From: Immersiella caudata
Taxonomy: Eukaryota; Ascomycota; Sordariomycetes; Sordariales; Lasiosphaeriaceae
DNA length: 64,000 nt
Assembly: GCA_030512335.1 (NCBI GenBank)
Contig: JAULSU010000003.1
Span: 4,030,001 to 4,094,000 of the forward strand
Reading direction: 5' to 3'
The position numbers and the translations under genes are program-made. The notes below the pieces were generated by a model, which was not told where the DNA came from, did not search any database, and saw nothing but the letters and a program-made list of their open reading frames with translations. Of this stretch, positions 39,971 to 50,910 are shown one piece after another. Numbering within the stretch: the stretch's first letter is position 1; every line of letters begins with the position of its first letter.

Positions 39971-41861
39971 GTTGCTGGAGGAGAGAACTGGGCGTGGAAG
40001 ATAGGCTAGAAGGGCGATGGTGGTGATGCGGAAGTGGGTGAAGAGAGAGGAGAAAAGAAGCTGATGAGGTCGAGGGCGGGTGTCTTATATCCCCCTCACC
40101 GTCGGACGCAGTAAGCCTCCGTTTCCATCATGCCATCCCTGGCCACCTTGCCTGACCTGCTTTGTTCTATTCTATTTTCTAAGCAATTTCACCGATAGTC
40201 TCCACGCAAGTAAGCATTGGTCCAGCTGCATGTCACTCAGAATATTGCGTGCAGAGTTCCATTCGGCGGCGAGGCAAATGCCGGGTATCCCTGCTTGACA
40301 TCTGCCAGGGCGGCGGGTAGCTCAGGGGTATTATTCCCCCTTTCCATCATCCCAAATTCGCACCACCCCCTAGACTTTGATACAACACAATGAGGCGCAC
40401 CTATATTGAAACCAGTGCGCCCACATTCCCGGAGGCAGGGCGTGTTCGTACCTAATTCAAGCCGATATCACGATGACAAATCACGTTATTCAACGCCGCG
40501 TTTGCCCCCTTCCGAGAGGGTGACAATGGTTAACGTTAGTGGATATTCCGCTAGTTAGCAAGGTTTCCATCTATTAGTCTTTTTCGTCTCTGTAAGCGGA
40601 GAATTGCTTGGGTTGCAGCCGTCAGGGGATAGCTCGGGTGACGAAGCATTGAAGCGGAGAACATTGTTTGGCTTTTGATATTCTGTGCTCGGGATCCAGG
40701 TATTTTGCCGTTTGACAAAACCCCCAACTGCCTAGAGCGACGACTAGCGCGTGCAACGGCGGCGGAACCCGAGGTTGCAAGTGGAGTTTTGCGGGTGTAA
40801 CAGCGGGGGAAAGAAGCTGGGGTTAGAGGGCAGAACCGTGTCCAAGCTCAAGTTTTCATTTCATTCACCGCACGCAGTTGGCCCTGCGACGCTGATGCTG
40901 ATGGAAAAACAATCCATTCTTGAGATATGCTAGATTGGGTGATTTACGCGGAGCTTGGGCAATCTGACTGACTGGCTTGGAAACGCGGTCCGGGCGGGAA
41001 GCGAGGAAATTTCGGTTGCAACATTGCAACCACCCGAGGACGGAGTCTCACGTAATTAACTGTCAGCTCTCATACCACATGCAATATGCAGAAGGTCAGG
41101 ACAAACATGACGTGAGAATATACTAGGAAATTAAAGTAGCTATCCATGATGTTGTGTAAGGTATAGCACGCTGAGGCACAGCCCCAGCACCTGACCTTTT
41201 TTTTTTTTGGCTCCGTCAGTAATCACCATGCGCGGAATGGCGGGAACTGTGGGCGAGCGTTGATCGGAATGCCCACGCAGTCGGGTTGGTAGTCGCTGTG
41301 CTGTGTCGGGGCCAGGAATGCCGGGCTGTTGTCAACCCTCTCGGAGCTGCCGTCCGCAGTTGACTCGTATTAGCTCACATGTGCAATCACAACACCTGAA
41401 ATGGCTAGGCACCTAGGCACCTGCTGGGGAATGTGAACTCTATCATCCTGTTTGGAGCGACGCGGGGTTCTAGATGAACGGGCTCGTTCTTGCTTGCAGC
41501 TGGGCCGGCCGTTAGTGATGTAACTTCGGTAGGAAACCAAGGTAGGGTAGCATCGGATAGGGAGGTAGTTACGAAGCTACCGATCGGGGATCGTGCGCGG
41601 TGTCTGGGCAGGGGCGCGTTTTGCCCCAGGGGTGAGAATTTTACCCAAAATGTGGAGTCAATCAGACTTTGTGCCGATAAAACGCACGGAGCAGGCACAA
41701 TTGAGGCTCTTTCAGCTCTGGAAGAAGGCTGGTGGGGAAAGAGGAGCCACTACCGTCAAGGTAGGGTTAGGTAGACTTTTTTTACCTTCTCCGGGCGCTT
41801 ACGGAGAAAATTGCGGGTGTAGAGTGGAAAGCGTGGATTGTTGCGTAATGCATCTCCTCCC
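39971..41861. other. Nearly 1.9 kb without a supported gene
   Basis: Only short frames without motifs. A T-run lies near 41200. Includes the promoter of the 39.3-kb secreted-protein gene. Confidence 0.45.
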
Positions 41862-41879
41862 CTACCCAACAACCCCATC

Positions 41880-43172
41880 CATATCTCCAGTATCCATCCC
41901 TCTCTCCTCCCTCGCCCACCTCACCTCAACAACATGCACACTCCCCGCCAGGCCCAATCCCACACTGACACTGTAATTCACCACCGTCACTGCCACGCCT
42001 TGTTTCTCCTTTTGTAGCGCCTCGAACAGCAGTGTCGTCGCCGCGGGGAACGACAGGTTCATTTCCCCCGGCATGAGCAACACAGAGAAGATATTTCCCC
42101 AGTATGTTTGATGCAGTGTGGTTGTTGCTAAAAGGACATTACCGAGAGCGAAGAGGATCATGGCGGAGAACATAATTGCCGAAGCAGCGATCGTTCGTAC
42201 TAGGTACGATGCGGAGAGAACAAAAAGGATTCCGGTTATGGCGACGGGCGCGATTTGAGCTGACGCCAATAAAACGGATTCATAACGAAGAGACGAGAGA
42301 GAGAGGAACAGACAGTACATCCATATCCCATGGCTTGACCAGCCCAGGAAGAGGGAGAGCAGCGTGAGCGCGGGGAGAGCGAGGATAGGGGTAAAAGGGG
42401 GAGGGGAGAGTGGTTGATGGAGAGGGGTAGTCGAATTTGGGCTGTTCTTTTAGATTGCTGGCTGACGAGGATAAAGGGTCAGGTCAGGGGAGGGGATTAT
42501 CAAGTGGCAGAGGGGGAGCAGTAGGATGCAGGTTATAGCGAGGAAGCGAAAGGCCCATTGCCAGGACAGGTTTGAGGAGACGAGGGCAGCGCCGGTTGGG
42601 CCGCAAGCACTGAAGCAGGCAAAGGCGAGGTTGCGTTGGGACCGATGGGGAGGTTGCGCCCGATTAGAGCAATGGAGTTGGGGATGACGAGGGCGGGGCC
42701 GATGTCCTGAAGGGCGCGGAAGATGGCAAAGTGGATGAGTTGGTTTGGGGTGCAGAGGCTCGAGTTGAACGACCAGAGGGCGAACCAGGCCCAGCCGAGG
42801 GTAAGGATGCGTTTATGGTCGTACGTGCCGCCTAGCCTCCCTACAGGTTGAACGTAAGACCTGATGCCAATGTGTGTTGGTGAAAAGGGGTAAGCATGTG
42901 GGGAAGAAAAAGGGGTACGTTCGGGAAAGGGGGCTCACAACAGGCAGGATGAGGGTCCCAACGGTCATACTGTAGGCTGCAGAGAACCAGCTGAGATCCC
43001 CATAGTCGTGGGTGTCGAAGTATTCAGCGAGAATCAAAAGCGGGGAGACGGTTTGAATCATGCCCGCCAAGGACAGGAATTGCCCGAGGCAGAGGACGAA
43101 GACGACAAGGGCCCCATGTGTTCGTTCGCGGAGGGACAGCGGTGGAGGAGGAATTGCTATTGGAGGATCCAT
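41880..43172 (-). pseudogene. MFS drug-transporter-like gene, broken
   Basis: Transmembrane helices of a major facilitator protein can be followed in several frames. The N-terminus runs from an ATG at 43172 with ALVVFVLCLGQFLSLAG and DLSWFSAAYSMTVGTLILPV to a GTGAGC donor at 42938. Next is GRLGGTYDHKRILTLGWAW, the loop 2-3 motif A (G-x-L-x-D-x-x-G-x-K/R) in degenerate form. ALQDIGPALVIPNS follows, and then a frame change near 42640 into ACGPTGAALVSSNLSW. A TAA lies near 42450 before the last helices (42320..41862, with VAITGILFVL and LFALGNVLLA). The phase at the first intron also does not fit. The family exports drugs or metabolites; this copy looks dead unless unrecognised introns rescue it. 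Confidence 0.7.
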
Positions 43173-43652
43173 AGCGAATGCTTCCCTTCGCCGACTGCAA
43201 CATCTTTTAGAAGAAAAGGAGGCAAATGGGGAGCGAAGGCAGTGGGCGACATCGGAGGATTATATTTCATCCGGCGTGGAAAGGGTGCCCTCTCCCCCTC
43301 ATTCCGGCGTCAAACAGCGACTACTGTGTTGGGAAGGGATACTGCTGGCAGCAAGTATTTGGGTGTGCACCCTGTGGGCCACGGGATCTGCACCACGTAT
43401 CCAAGCGCCGAACGAAAAGGCCCCGCGTCGTACAGATTCGGGTTGCCGCATTCTAATATTCGGGGAAAACGTTCCAGAATTTCATCAGCTGTCGCTTACT
43501 CCATAACTTCATCTAGGGGGAGATCTTGACTGTGTTGGTCGGCCCATCGGTGCTGTCCACCCGAGGACTATCCCTTCCCAGTACAACTTGATGTCTCACT
43601 ACCTCCAATTCGGTCGATAACCCCCTAATAATTGTTGCGCCGATTATGAAGA
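43173..43652. other. Intergenic between MFS relic and small ORF
   Basis: No supported gene. Confidence 0.35.
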
Positions 43653-43901
43653 TCAACTCTTGACGAATGTGGCGCTGACCAGTTCAGGGACTCCAAGGGC
43701 GCCCATATGGGTGTGGCCTAACGCATGTCCGCACATGTAGTAGCACATCAGCCCCTGTCGGTAACCCCTGCCAGCGCAAGTGTGACAATCGTTTGGCCAG
43801 AGGCATTCCTTTGAACTTGGTATTCTTCCTTTCTTCTTTGCAGATCCACCAACAATGTTCATTCCCGAATCCATGCAGGCAATACAGTTGTTCAAGACCA
43901 A
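43653..43901 (-). CDS. Cysteine-rich 82-aa open frame, uncertain
   Basis: Starts with ATG only 6 bp after the stop of the SET-domain gene on the same strand. It has CIACMDSGM, then CLWPNDCHTCAGRG and MCYYMCGHALGH, a density of CxxC pairs reminiscent of DnaJ-type or treble-clef zinc sites. It may be the 3' UTR of the SET gene read by chance, or an exon. No homologous family is recognised. Confidence 0.25.
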   Translation of the reverse strand: MVLNNCIACMDSGMNIVGGSAKKKGRIPSSKECLWPNDCHTCAGRGYRQGLMCYYMCGHALGHTHMGALGVPELVSATFVKS

Positions 43902-43906
43902 GCCAT

Positions 43907-45358
43907 TTATGATGCAGATGCAGATGCAGCCTCCCTCTCCTTTCCCTCCAAACCCTCCAGCAACTTGACCACATCATTGGTCCTGTCATTATCGAACCCA
44001 GCATACTTCCGCGAAATCTTCAACGCCTCCTCTCCTATCTGCCTCGCCAGCTCAAAGTCCTTGGCAGCCACGCACGCATCAGCTACCATCAGCAGCAAGT
44101 CGCCCATCTGCGCCGTCAAACCCTCCTCCTCTGTAATCTCGTGCAACTTGCCCACCGCCCGCGAAACAATGTCGCGCGTGATGTTCTCTTGCCGCGTGAT
44201 GGCGAGGAGGATGCTCTCAATGTTTTGGCGCTTCTGGTCGGACTCTTCGCGGGCGGCTTCGTCGGCGCAGAAGGAACAGCTGCAGCTAAAGCCCCAGTTT
44301 TTGATTGCCGAGAGGCGTTGGTGGTAGCGGAGGTTCAGCGAGAAGTCTGGGCGCGGTTAGTTTTGTGTCCCTACTGTGGAGAGGCGCGTCACTGTGCTCG
44401 TACAGCTGAGGGTGATCTCCTCGCCTGGCTCTATGTCTCGGTAGGCGATGATTTCCATGGCCAGTGTTGTGGTGGAATACTGGATGACGGTACTGCGCAA
44501 GAGTAAGCTTTCACCCATTTGAAAGAAGCGTCTGCTGATTCTTAACTTACTTCGGCTTGCATTCATGGTTGATTCTCTGTTTCCCCGTCAGCGACCATCA
44601 CTGCAGCGCGCAGAGTATGCATTGGGACTTACCGCAATTTCCGGGTACAGCGCCGAGTGGCCAACCCCCTCGACGCTCACTCGAAATGAATTCGTCCTGA
44701 AGATATCGTCGAGGACGTAGCCCTTGTCCTGCCTCGCCATCTGCAAGAGGCGACTCTGGTCCCTGCTGGATAGTCGCTTCGCCGCCTGCTGCATCAGCGC
44801 AAGGGCGCCCTTGTGGTTCCACGGACTGGGGTCCGAGATCTTAAGCATATAAGGAAGCTCCACCATCACGACGCCATCTTTCGGGATCAAAGACGTTGCG
44901 ATGACGCCGTAACCTTTGTTTGGGATCTCCTTGATCTCGTATGCCACACGCGGGTCTTGCGCTAATGGGACTCCCCGCTGCTTCTCCAGCCATGCGATTT
45001 CGGGCTGTTGCAGTATACTCGTCAGACCAGCAGCGATAGACGGCGTTGTGATGATGCTCATTCCGGGCCCTCCCCGGAGGCTAGTGACCGTGTAAGTGCA
45101 TAGCTTGCTGGTCTCGTCTGACGTCTCGGCTGGGTCTACGCAGATCGGCGTGTAGGACCACGGGCTCCGGGACGGTGCATCTGGGGTTTTGTCGTCCACA
45201 ATCGTTGAGCATTGCGTTTGGTGAATTCCAGGGTTCAGCGGGCCCACCCGATTGTATCTGCACTGCAAATTAGACGCCTTCTGGGCCCAGTGAGAGCTCT
45301 GCCATGTCTCGCCCCGCACAAAACCGCTCAACGAGAGAAAAAATACAGAGGAAAACAT
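43907..45358 (-). CDS. SET-domain protein with signal-like N-terminus, 426 aa, 4 exons
   Basis: Exons are 45358..44633, 44576..44551 (26 nt), 44492..44404 and 44346..43907, all GT-AG and phase-correct. The ATG at 45358 is preferred over earlier in-frame codons because MFSSVFFLSLSGFVRG gives a signal peptide, as in many fungal homologues. The N-terminal region has paired cysteines (YTPICVD, KLCTYTV). The SET domain begins at YEIKEIPNKGYGVIAT, has INHECKPN encoded across the micro-exon (the R-x-N-H-x-C-x-P-N cofactor motif), EIIAYRDIEPGEEITLS, and closes with FSCSCSFC, a post-SET zinc cluster. It belongs to the SMYD-like/SET5-like fungal group that methylates lysines. The signal-like leader contrasts with a nuclear role and is unexplained. 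Confidence 0.9.
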
Positions 45359-46804
45359 GGTCTCATGGGAAGCTCCAATAAGCCATGAGAGAACCCGAGA
45401 TCCCCCCCCAAAAAAATCCAAAATTTATTGTGGATGACGGCCCAAATTTCATGTCTTTGAGGTGAACGGCCCACACGGCTGTAGCGGCACGCGTACCAGA
45501 CCGGCTAATGTTACACCAAGAGCCGCACCTGTTTCACGCTATGGTGAGCGCACAAGGTAGCCTCCGATTCGAGGGCATAACTCCCAGCGTGGGGACTATA
45601 AGCGTTGTGGTATTAGCCGGAGCTACCACCGTCCCGGGACGAGCCTCGGCGTTCTTGACGACACGGGTCGGGGGCAGAAAAAACGACCACTTCCGCTGCA
45701 AACGTCATCTCGTGCCTACCCAAATCCTGCCGATCAAGGTGTGACCCACGGGCTCGGACTTGGCTTCAGGGGCGGAGGCATTCGAATCTTGGGTCCAACC
45801 CTTGGCTCTGGGGCGATGTCTTGGGTTGAATGCGAGGATGCGGCTCATTGAAAAAGGACAGATTCGCAATTCTCGAGAGGGAGAAGACGCCGCGTGAAGA
45901 CCTGCAATGATTTTGCCCGGGCGAGCCGAGACCGACCCTCCTCGTTGCGCGCCGAAGGGAAAGGGCGCCCGCCACTGACTTTAGCGAGACGACGGAGTGA
46001 TTTGATAGCGTACTAAAAAAAAATTAAAAATGCTCTCCAGCACGCGTTGGGGCAGGGAGGCGAAGAGATCTGTGAGGGGGTCACTAGGGGGGAAGAATTC
46101 GTTCTTGATGTCATGGTTGGTGCCGTCGTTGGATCGAATTTGAATCGCTACTTGTCTGGGGAAGCTACCTAACGAGGTAGGAAGTTGGGTCGGCCCAGGC
46201 AGACAAGATGGTGGTGTAGCAGGGGACAAGTGTGATCCCTACCATGATATGTTAAGGGTCTGCCTCTCCGAGAGACATGCCTCATTCTTCACAGCTCGCA
46301 TGGTACTGTCGCCTTTCTTTCCATTCAAATTCCGCAGCAAGAGAGACCGTGGAAGAAACCGCAGACAACAACCAATGCCTAACTCTTATCTCTTATCTCA
46401 GGCGCTCCTTCTTGGCCAATGTCCGCATCGGAGCGGAATGGAACCCCAACCTGCAAACCACCAGTTGATCCCGCCGACCCCGCTTGCGGCTTGCATTGGG
46501 TGCCTGGATCCAACCGTCGGAGCCAGTCACGAACGATAGCACCCACACTTATGCAACCCCTTGACTTGACCTCTGGGCGCAGTTGTGGCCTCGAAAAGCA
46601 AGTCGCGTGCCCTGCGATAGATGAGGCTCTGGGCGATAATGAAACAGCGGTCAATCGACAGAGAGGCGCTCGTTGTATCTCACTTGCTCTTTCCCAATCG
46701 CCTTCTCTTGCAACACTCGCCTCTCTGATCTCAGCGGCAGGATTCCTCCGCTTTGCCAGCTCCCTGTATCCACGAAACGCGACAGTTGACCATCTTCTCG
46801 AACA
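45359..46804. other. Divergent promoter region of the SET and C2H2 genes
   Basis: Nothing firm. On the minus strand, near 46020-46110, DLFASLPQRVLESIF resembles a truncated F-box, without the rest of such a protein. Confidence 0.4.
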
Positions 46805-49800
46805 ATGTTTGGCATCGAGATCATCGGGAGCCTGCTCGGCCTGTTCCCCGTCACCATGGAACTTTCCAAAGCGTACAGGAAGTGGAACCCGGAGGAGGCG
46901 TCAGAGATCGCGAGGTCAGTTGCCGTCACTTCGACTCTGTTTGAGACGACAGTTCGTGGCTTCATCAGACCCTCCGCAATCTCGGCACAGGAGCTACGGC
47001 GCCTTTTCCCGAGCCAAGACCCGCAGCAACTGGTGAAGCAGACCCTTTGGGAAGATCCTGCGGTGCAGCAGCGACTTCTTGCTCAGCTGCGACCGGAGAA
47101 GCTGCCCTTGATGCTAGACTACTTGCGCGGGATGCATGTATTGCTCGAGAAGGTGCGATGCGAGCTCACTGAGCGGTGCAGCGGAAAGGCAAGTTCAACA
47201 GATTATAGCGATTCTCTGCTAGCTCACTAACAACAGCTCAGGCTTCCACAGATCTTGCCGGCTTGGGAATGTGGTCTGGCAGCTCGTACTCCGGAATACC
47301 AGAGCGCTTGAGAGACCTCCGGGCCGTAGGTAGTCGGCTTCATTCGCTCTTGCTCGACGACAGTGTGCCGCAAATATCCGGGAACAGCTGGGTCCAGCTG
47401 AATTCGGCAGATCCAGAGAGTGGTCACGCCAGCAATCTCTCTCATGGCTATGAGCCCCGGACCACTGTTCGTATAGACACTGGAACAAACACCGCCCTGG
47501 AAGGGGAAATCCCATCCCCCAAGACCACAGCACCAACCCTGCAACTCCCCGTCACGGACTCGGGATACGAATCTGCTCGAGCCTTTGCTTGCCCTCCCCC
47601 TGGTCACTGCGGCGGATCGATCTACACCGACGATTCGATCACAGACGGACAATCCGCACAACGCTATGCGGTGGAGTTGGCCAACGACATGTACCAAGCT
47701 CTTCAACTCGAAGAGAGGAAAGCAGAGTGGCTGGCGATCTCAGCCTCTGCTCCAAGATTGTTGAAGGCATTTGCCATCAAGGTTGGATGTCACTCCAAAG
47801 ATCCATCGATGAGGAGCGTGATGAAGTTTGTGCATAGGCACTGCAGGTAGGTCCTTCTAGGACTCTTAACCCTGTCGGTGTGACTGACCTGCATGCAGAG
47901 ACATTCTCGCTAGCATTGAAAACATCCTGAACCCCGAGGAAGGTCATACCGCCCTGGGAAACACGCACTCTGAAAATATGTCCTTGCTCGACAAGATGGC
48001 CTTGTGGGCCGTAAAGGAAAGCTCAGACACAGATCATGGTGATTCTCATTCGTCAGAAGAGCTGTTTGAGGGTGTGCCTGAAGAAGGAGAAGAAGATCTC
48101 GGGTTTTTTGACATATCAAGCTACAAGGCACTCATAATCAACAGCCCACCGTACCAGTGGCTTATATCAGCATTGCGGCACGAAATGCTTCTCGCTACCC
48201 TGCAAAGTCCGGAGCACAGGCCCGAGAGTCTCAGAGAACAGATTCTGGACAAGCTTCCCTCGGGCCTTCTCAGCAGGCGAACGGCACCAATGCTGTACCA
48301 TACGACTTTTGAAGTGATTTGGAACCCCCTTCAGACGCCTTACAGGGCGTGGCTGAGCGACAGCAGCTGCACAATATTCTCTGGGGACCTCCAAAGCTGT
48401 GTCGCCGAGTCAGCGTCGAACTTTGTCAAGCGACAATGGCCGCTGAACAACGGCCGGTTGCTTCCTATGATTCAAAGGCTTGCCTCCTCTGGAATGGACT
48501 CGGGTTGCACAGTCTCGGGTGAGTTTTCACATTGTTCCTCCGTCGTCTTCGGTACAAAAGCTCATGGCACTCCATTCCAGACAACCTCGATGAAGACACA
48601 ACCGCCACTGCGTGGATCGAGAACGGAAAACTGAGGCTTGCTATCAGAGGACCTCCCTATTCGGTAGCTGAGAATGGGGAGCAGCTTGCATTGCTGGCCT
48701 GTGGCTTTTCACCATCCCCATTCCGCCGCGCTTCCCGTTGCACGCCATTCATTCGCGAGCTCGCCGTCTCGTCTGATGCCAAGTCTAGCCAAATCCCAAC
48801 GGATCCCGTAACGCCACAGCGGAACGCATTTTGCGTCGTCGATTTCAAGTTCGATGAAACCGATTGCGCTCAAAGTACGGTTTCGAAGGAGTGGCACTCC
48901 CTGCTTCGCCGAAGGGTGGTGGTCGATTGGCGCTCTCCATCGCCGCTAAAGGCTTCATTTTCAGGTTTAGATGCATCTTTTGACACACTCTGCGCCCTCA
49001 TCGGAGATGGCTGCGTCGAACTCGCAAACAACCGTGCCCTTCTTCGAGGCTCCGGGGGCTTGCTCACTCTGGAAGCATATCAAGACGGCCGTTACCTCTG
49101 GAGAGTCCTCTATGACGCATCAATGACATTCCACCAGGGGCGAATGGACAAGAGCAACTCGTTATGGGAGCAGGTCAAGACCAAAGGATTCGCAGAATCG
49201 AGGCACCTCATCTTGAGCCAGAATATTACCAGCCCGTCTCAAGGTAATATCAGCATCTTGACACATATCTTGGACCTTATGCTAAAACTGCTCTAGACGC
49301 TTGTAGTGCATCTCGAAGCCATGCTACAGTTGGCGGCCCGAACTCGACAGACTCAACTTCGGCAGACCACCATGCGGAGTCTCTCAACCCCACCCGAGAC
49401 TTGTTTATCTCCGATGCGGCTATATCTACAAAAGAATCCATCGACTCCGACATGCTCTCAATATCAGATCGCTCATGTCAAATTGAGCCCTTTAGACTTG
49501 ACCCAGCAGAGTCAAACATCCTCTGCGAGGTGTTGCACCGTCTCATGGAGGAGTGGCTCGGGCTGCGTCGAACCCGTCCGCAGGTCTCCGAGGCGTGTAG
49601 CGCAAGCTCAGCCAATTTCAATGCGTCTGGCGAAGAGCCTCGCTCTGGACAGAATACCTCTGCTCCAGAGGCGTCCGGGCGATCACGCAAGAGACAAAGG
49701 ACGTCTACCGACCTAGAAGATGACAATAACGACGACGAGGACAACCCGCCAAAGCCACCTTTCAAAAACGCAGGGGACTGTCGGGCCAAGGCCAAACTGT

Positions 49801-50795
49801 TCGCCTGCCCGTACTGGAAGCGAGAGCCCAGAAAGTACCGCGCTTGTTTCAAGCACGAACTCAAGCGTGTGAAGGATGTTAAGCTGCATCTGATGAGAAG
49901 GCACAGGGTCTCTGCTCTCTCTTGTCAACGATGCTTTGAAGTGTTCGACACTCGGACCAGCTATCACAGTCACGTTATGGGTGACGAACGCTGCATCGCC
50001 CGCCCAGGACGGGCAGCAGACCTCATTTTCCCCGACCAGGAAGAGAGGCTGCGAGAGCGGTCTAAACCAGGGCAGGATGCTGCAGAGCAGTGGTTCGCGA
50101 TTTGGGATATACTCTTTCCCGGGTTTCCTCACCCAAGTTCAGCTTACATGGACCTTGAGCAATCTCGAGAGTTTTGCGAGTGGGAGGAGTTTTGCCGACA
50201 ACGGGGACCTGCGATCTTGTCCGAAGAGATCGAACGTTTGCTCATACATGGTAACACTACCGCTGAGATCATCGCAGAGCTGAATGAGGTCGTTAGAGCT
50301 GGGTTCCGCTCCGTTTTTGAGGAGTTTCGTTCAGATGCTTCTCAGGGCTCTGTGTATGAGCCAACGCCACAACTCAACCCTCGAGGATCCTCCTACGCCG
50401 CAGCAGGCCGGCTGGGGGCGGTGTCTCTCAGATCGTCCGAGCCGCCAGAATTCTCAGCTGACGGCTCGTCTGACACCCCAATGGAATCATACTCGTCGTC
50501 GCCGATCGTTCCTCGAAGCCAACTGATACAGCCAGACCTTGCGTTCCCGCAAAACAGCTTGCTGACGGCGAGCGGCTATGCGTTCCTTTCCACAGAGCCA
50601 TTCGAGCCAACACAAGATATGGCCGCCCTGTTCTCTTCAAGTGCCTCGACGCAGCGAGATGAGCCCGGAATCGTAACAACCGGCTATCCACCAGAAGTGT
50701 TCGACTTGGACGGGTTCCCATTCGGCGGCGAGGGAATTTACCCATGCAGCTCGCGCCTACCGCAGATCGATGAGGACCTGTCACAATACGACTGA
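46805..50795 (+). CDS. Large C2H2-type fungal protein with STAND-like N-terminal domain, 1256 aa, 5 exons
   Basis: Exons are 46805..47188, 47242..47846, 47899..48518, 48581..49243 and 49297..50795. The first intron appears to use GC-AG (47189..47241); the others are GT-AG, and all phases fit. Residues 1-130 (FGIEIIGSLLGLFPVTMELS, then a helix-rich stretch) resemble the N-terminal domain found before NACHT in fungal STAND proteins. The middle 600 residues are unrecognised. From about 920 on the fungal C2H2 module appears: an acidic linker (DLEDDNNDDED), FACPYWKREPRKYRACFKHE, KDVKLHLMRRH, then CQRCFEVFDTRTSYHSH. This is followed by the FAIWDILFPGFPHPSS signature that usually accompanies it. The tail is Ser-rich and acidic. 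It combines recognition-type and zinc-finger parts in one intact chain; function is unknown, a regulatory or immune-related role being inference. Confidence 0.85.
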
Positions 50796-50910
50796 GTGCA
50801 GTGGTGCTGGGAGCTGTGGGTCTCTTGGCTCTCTTGGCTTCACATAAAGCAGTGTGCCCGTCTCAATAGATCGCTACCTACTCAGATACCTTCCCAATGT
50901 CATTCCCAAT
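50796..50910. terminator. Short shared 3' region of two convergent genes
   Basis: Only about 115 bp separates the stop codons of the C2H2 gene (+) and the membrane protein gene (-), so their 3' UTRs probably overlap. An AATA-rich stretch lies at 50859-50950. Confidence 0.4.

Noticed and set aside
17312..41862. A secondary-metabolite cluster around the tyrosinase and P450
   Set aside because: No polyketide synthase, NRPS, terpene synthase or precursor peptide gene is visible, and the P450 and tyrosinase are 24 kb apart.
45981..46110. F-box protein gene
   Set aside because: Only a short SLPQRVLESIF-like segment before a stop, without the rest of an F-box or a repeat domain.
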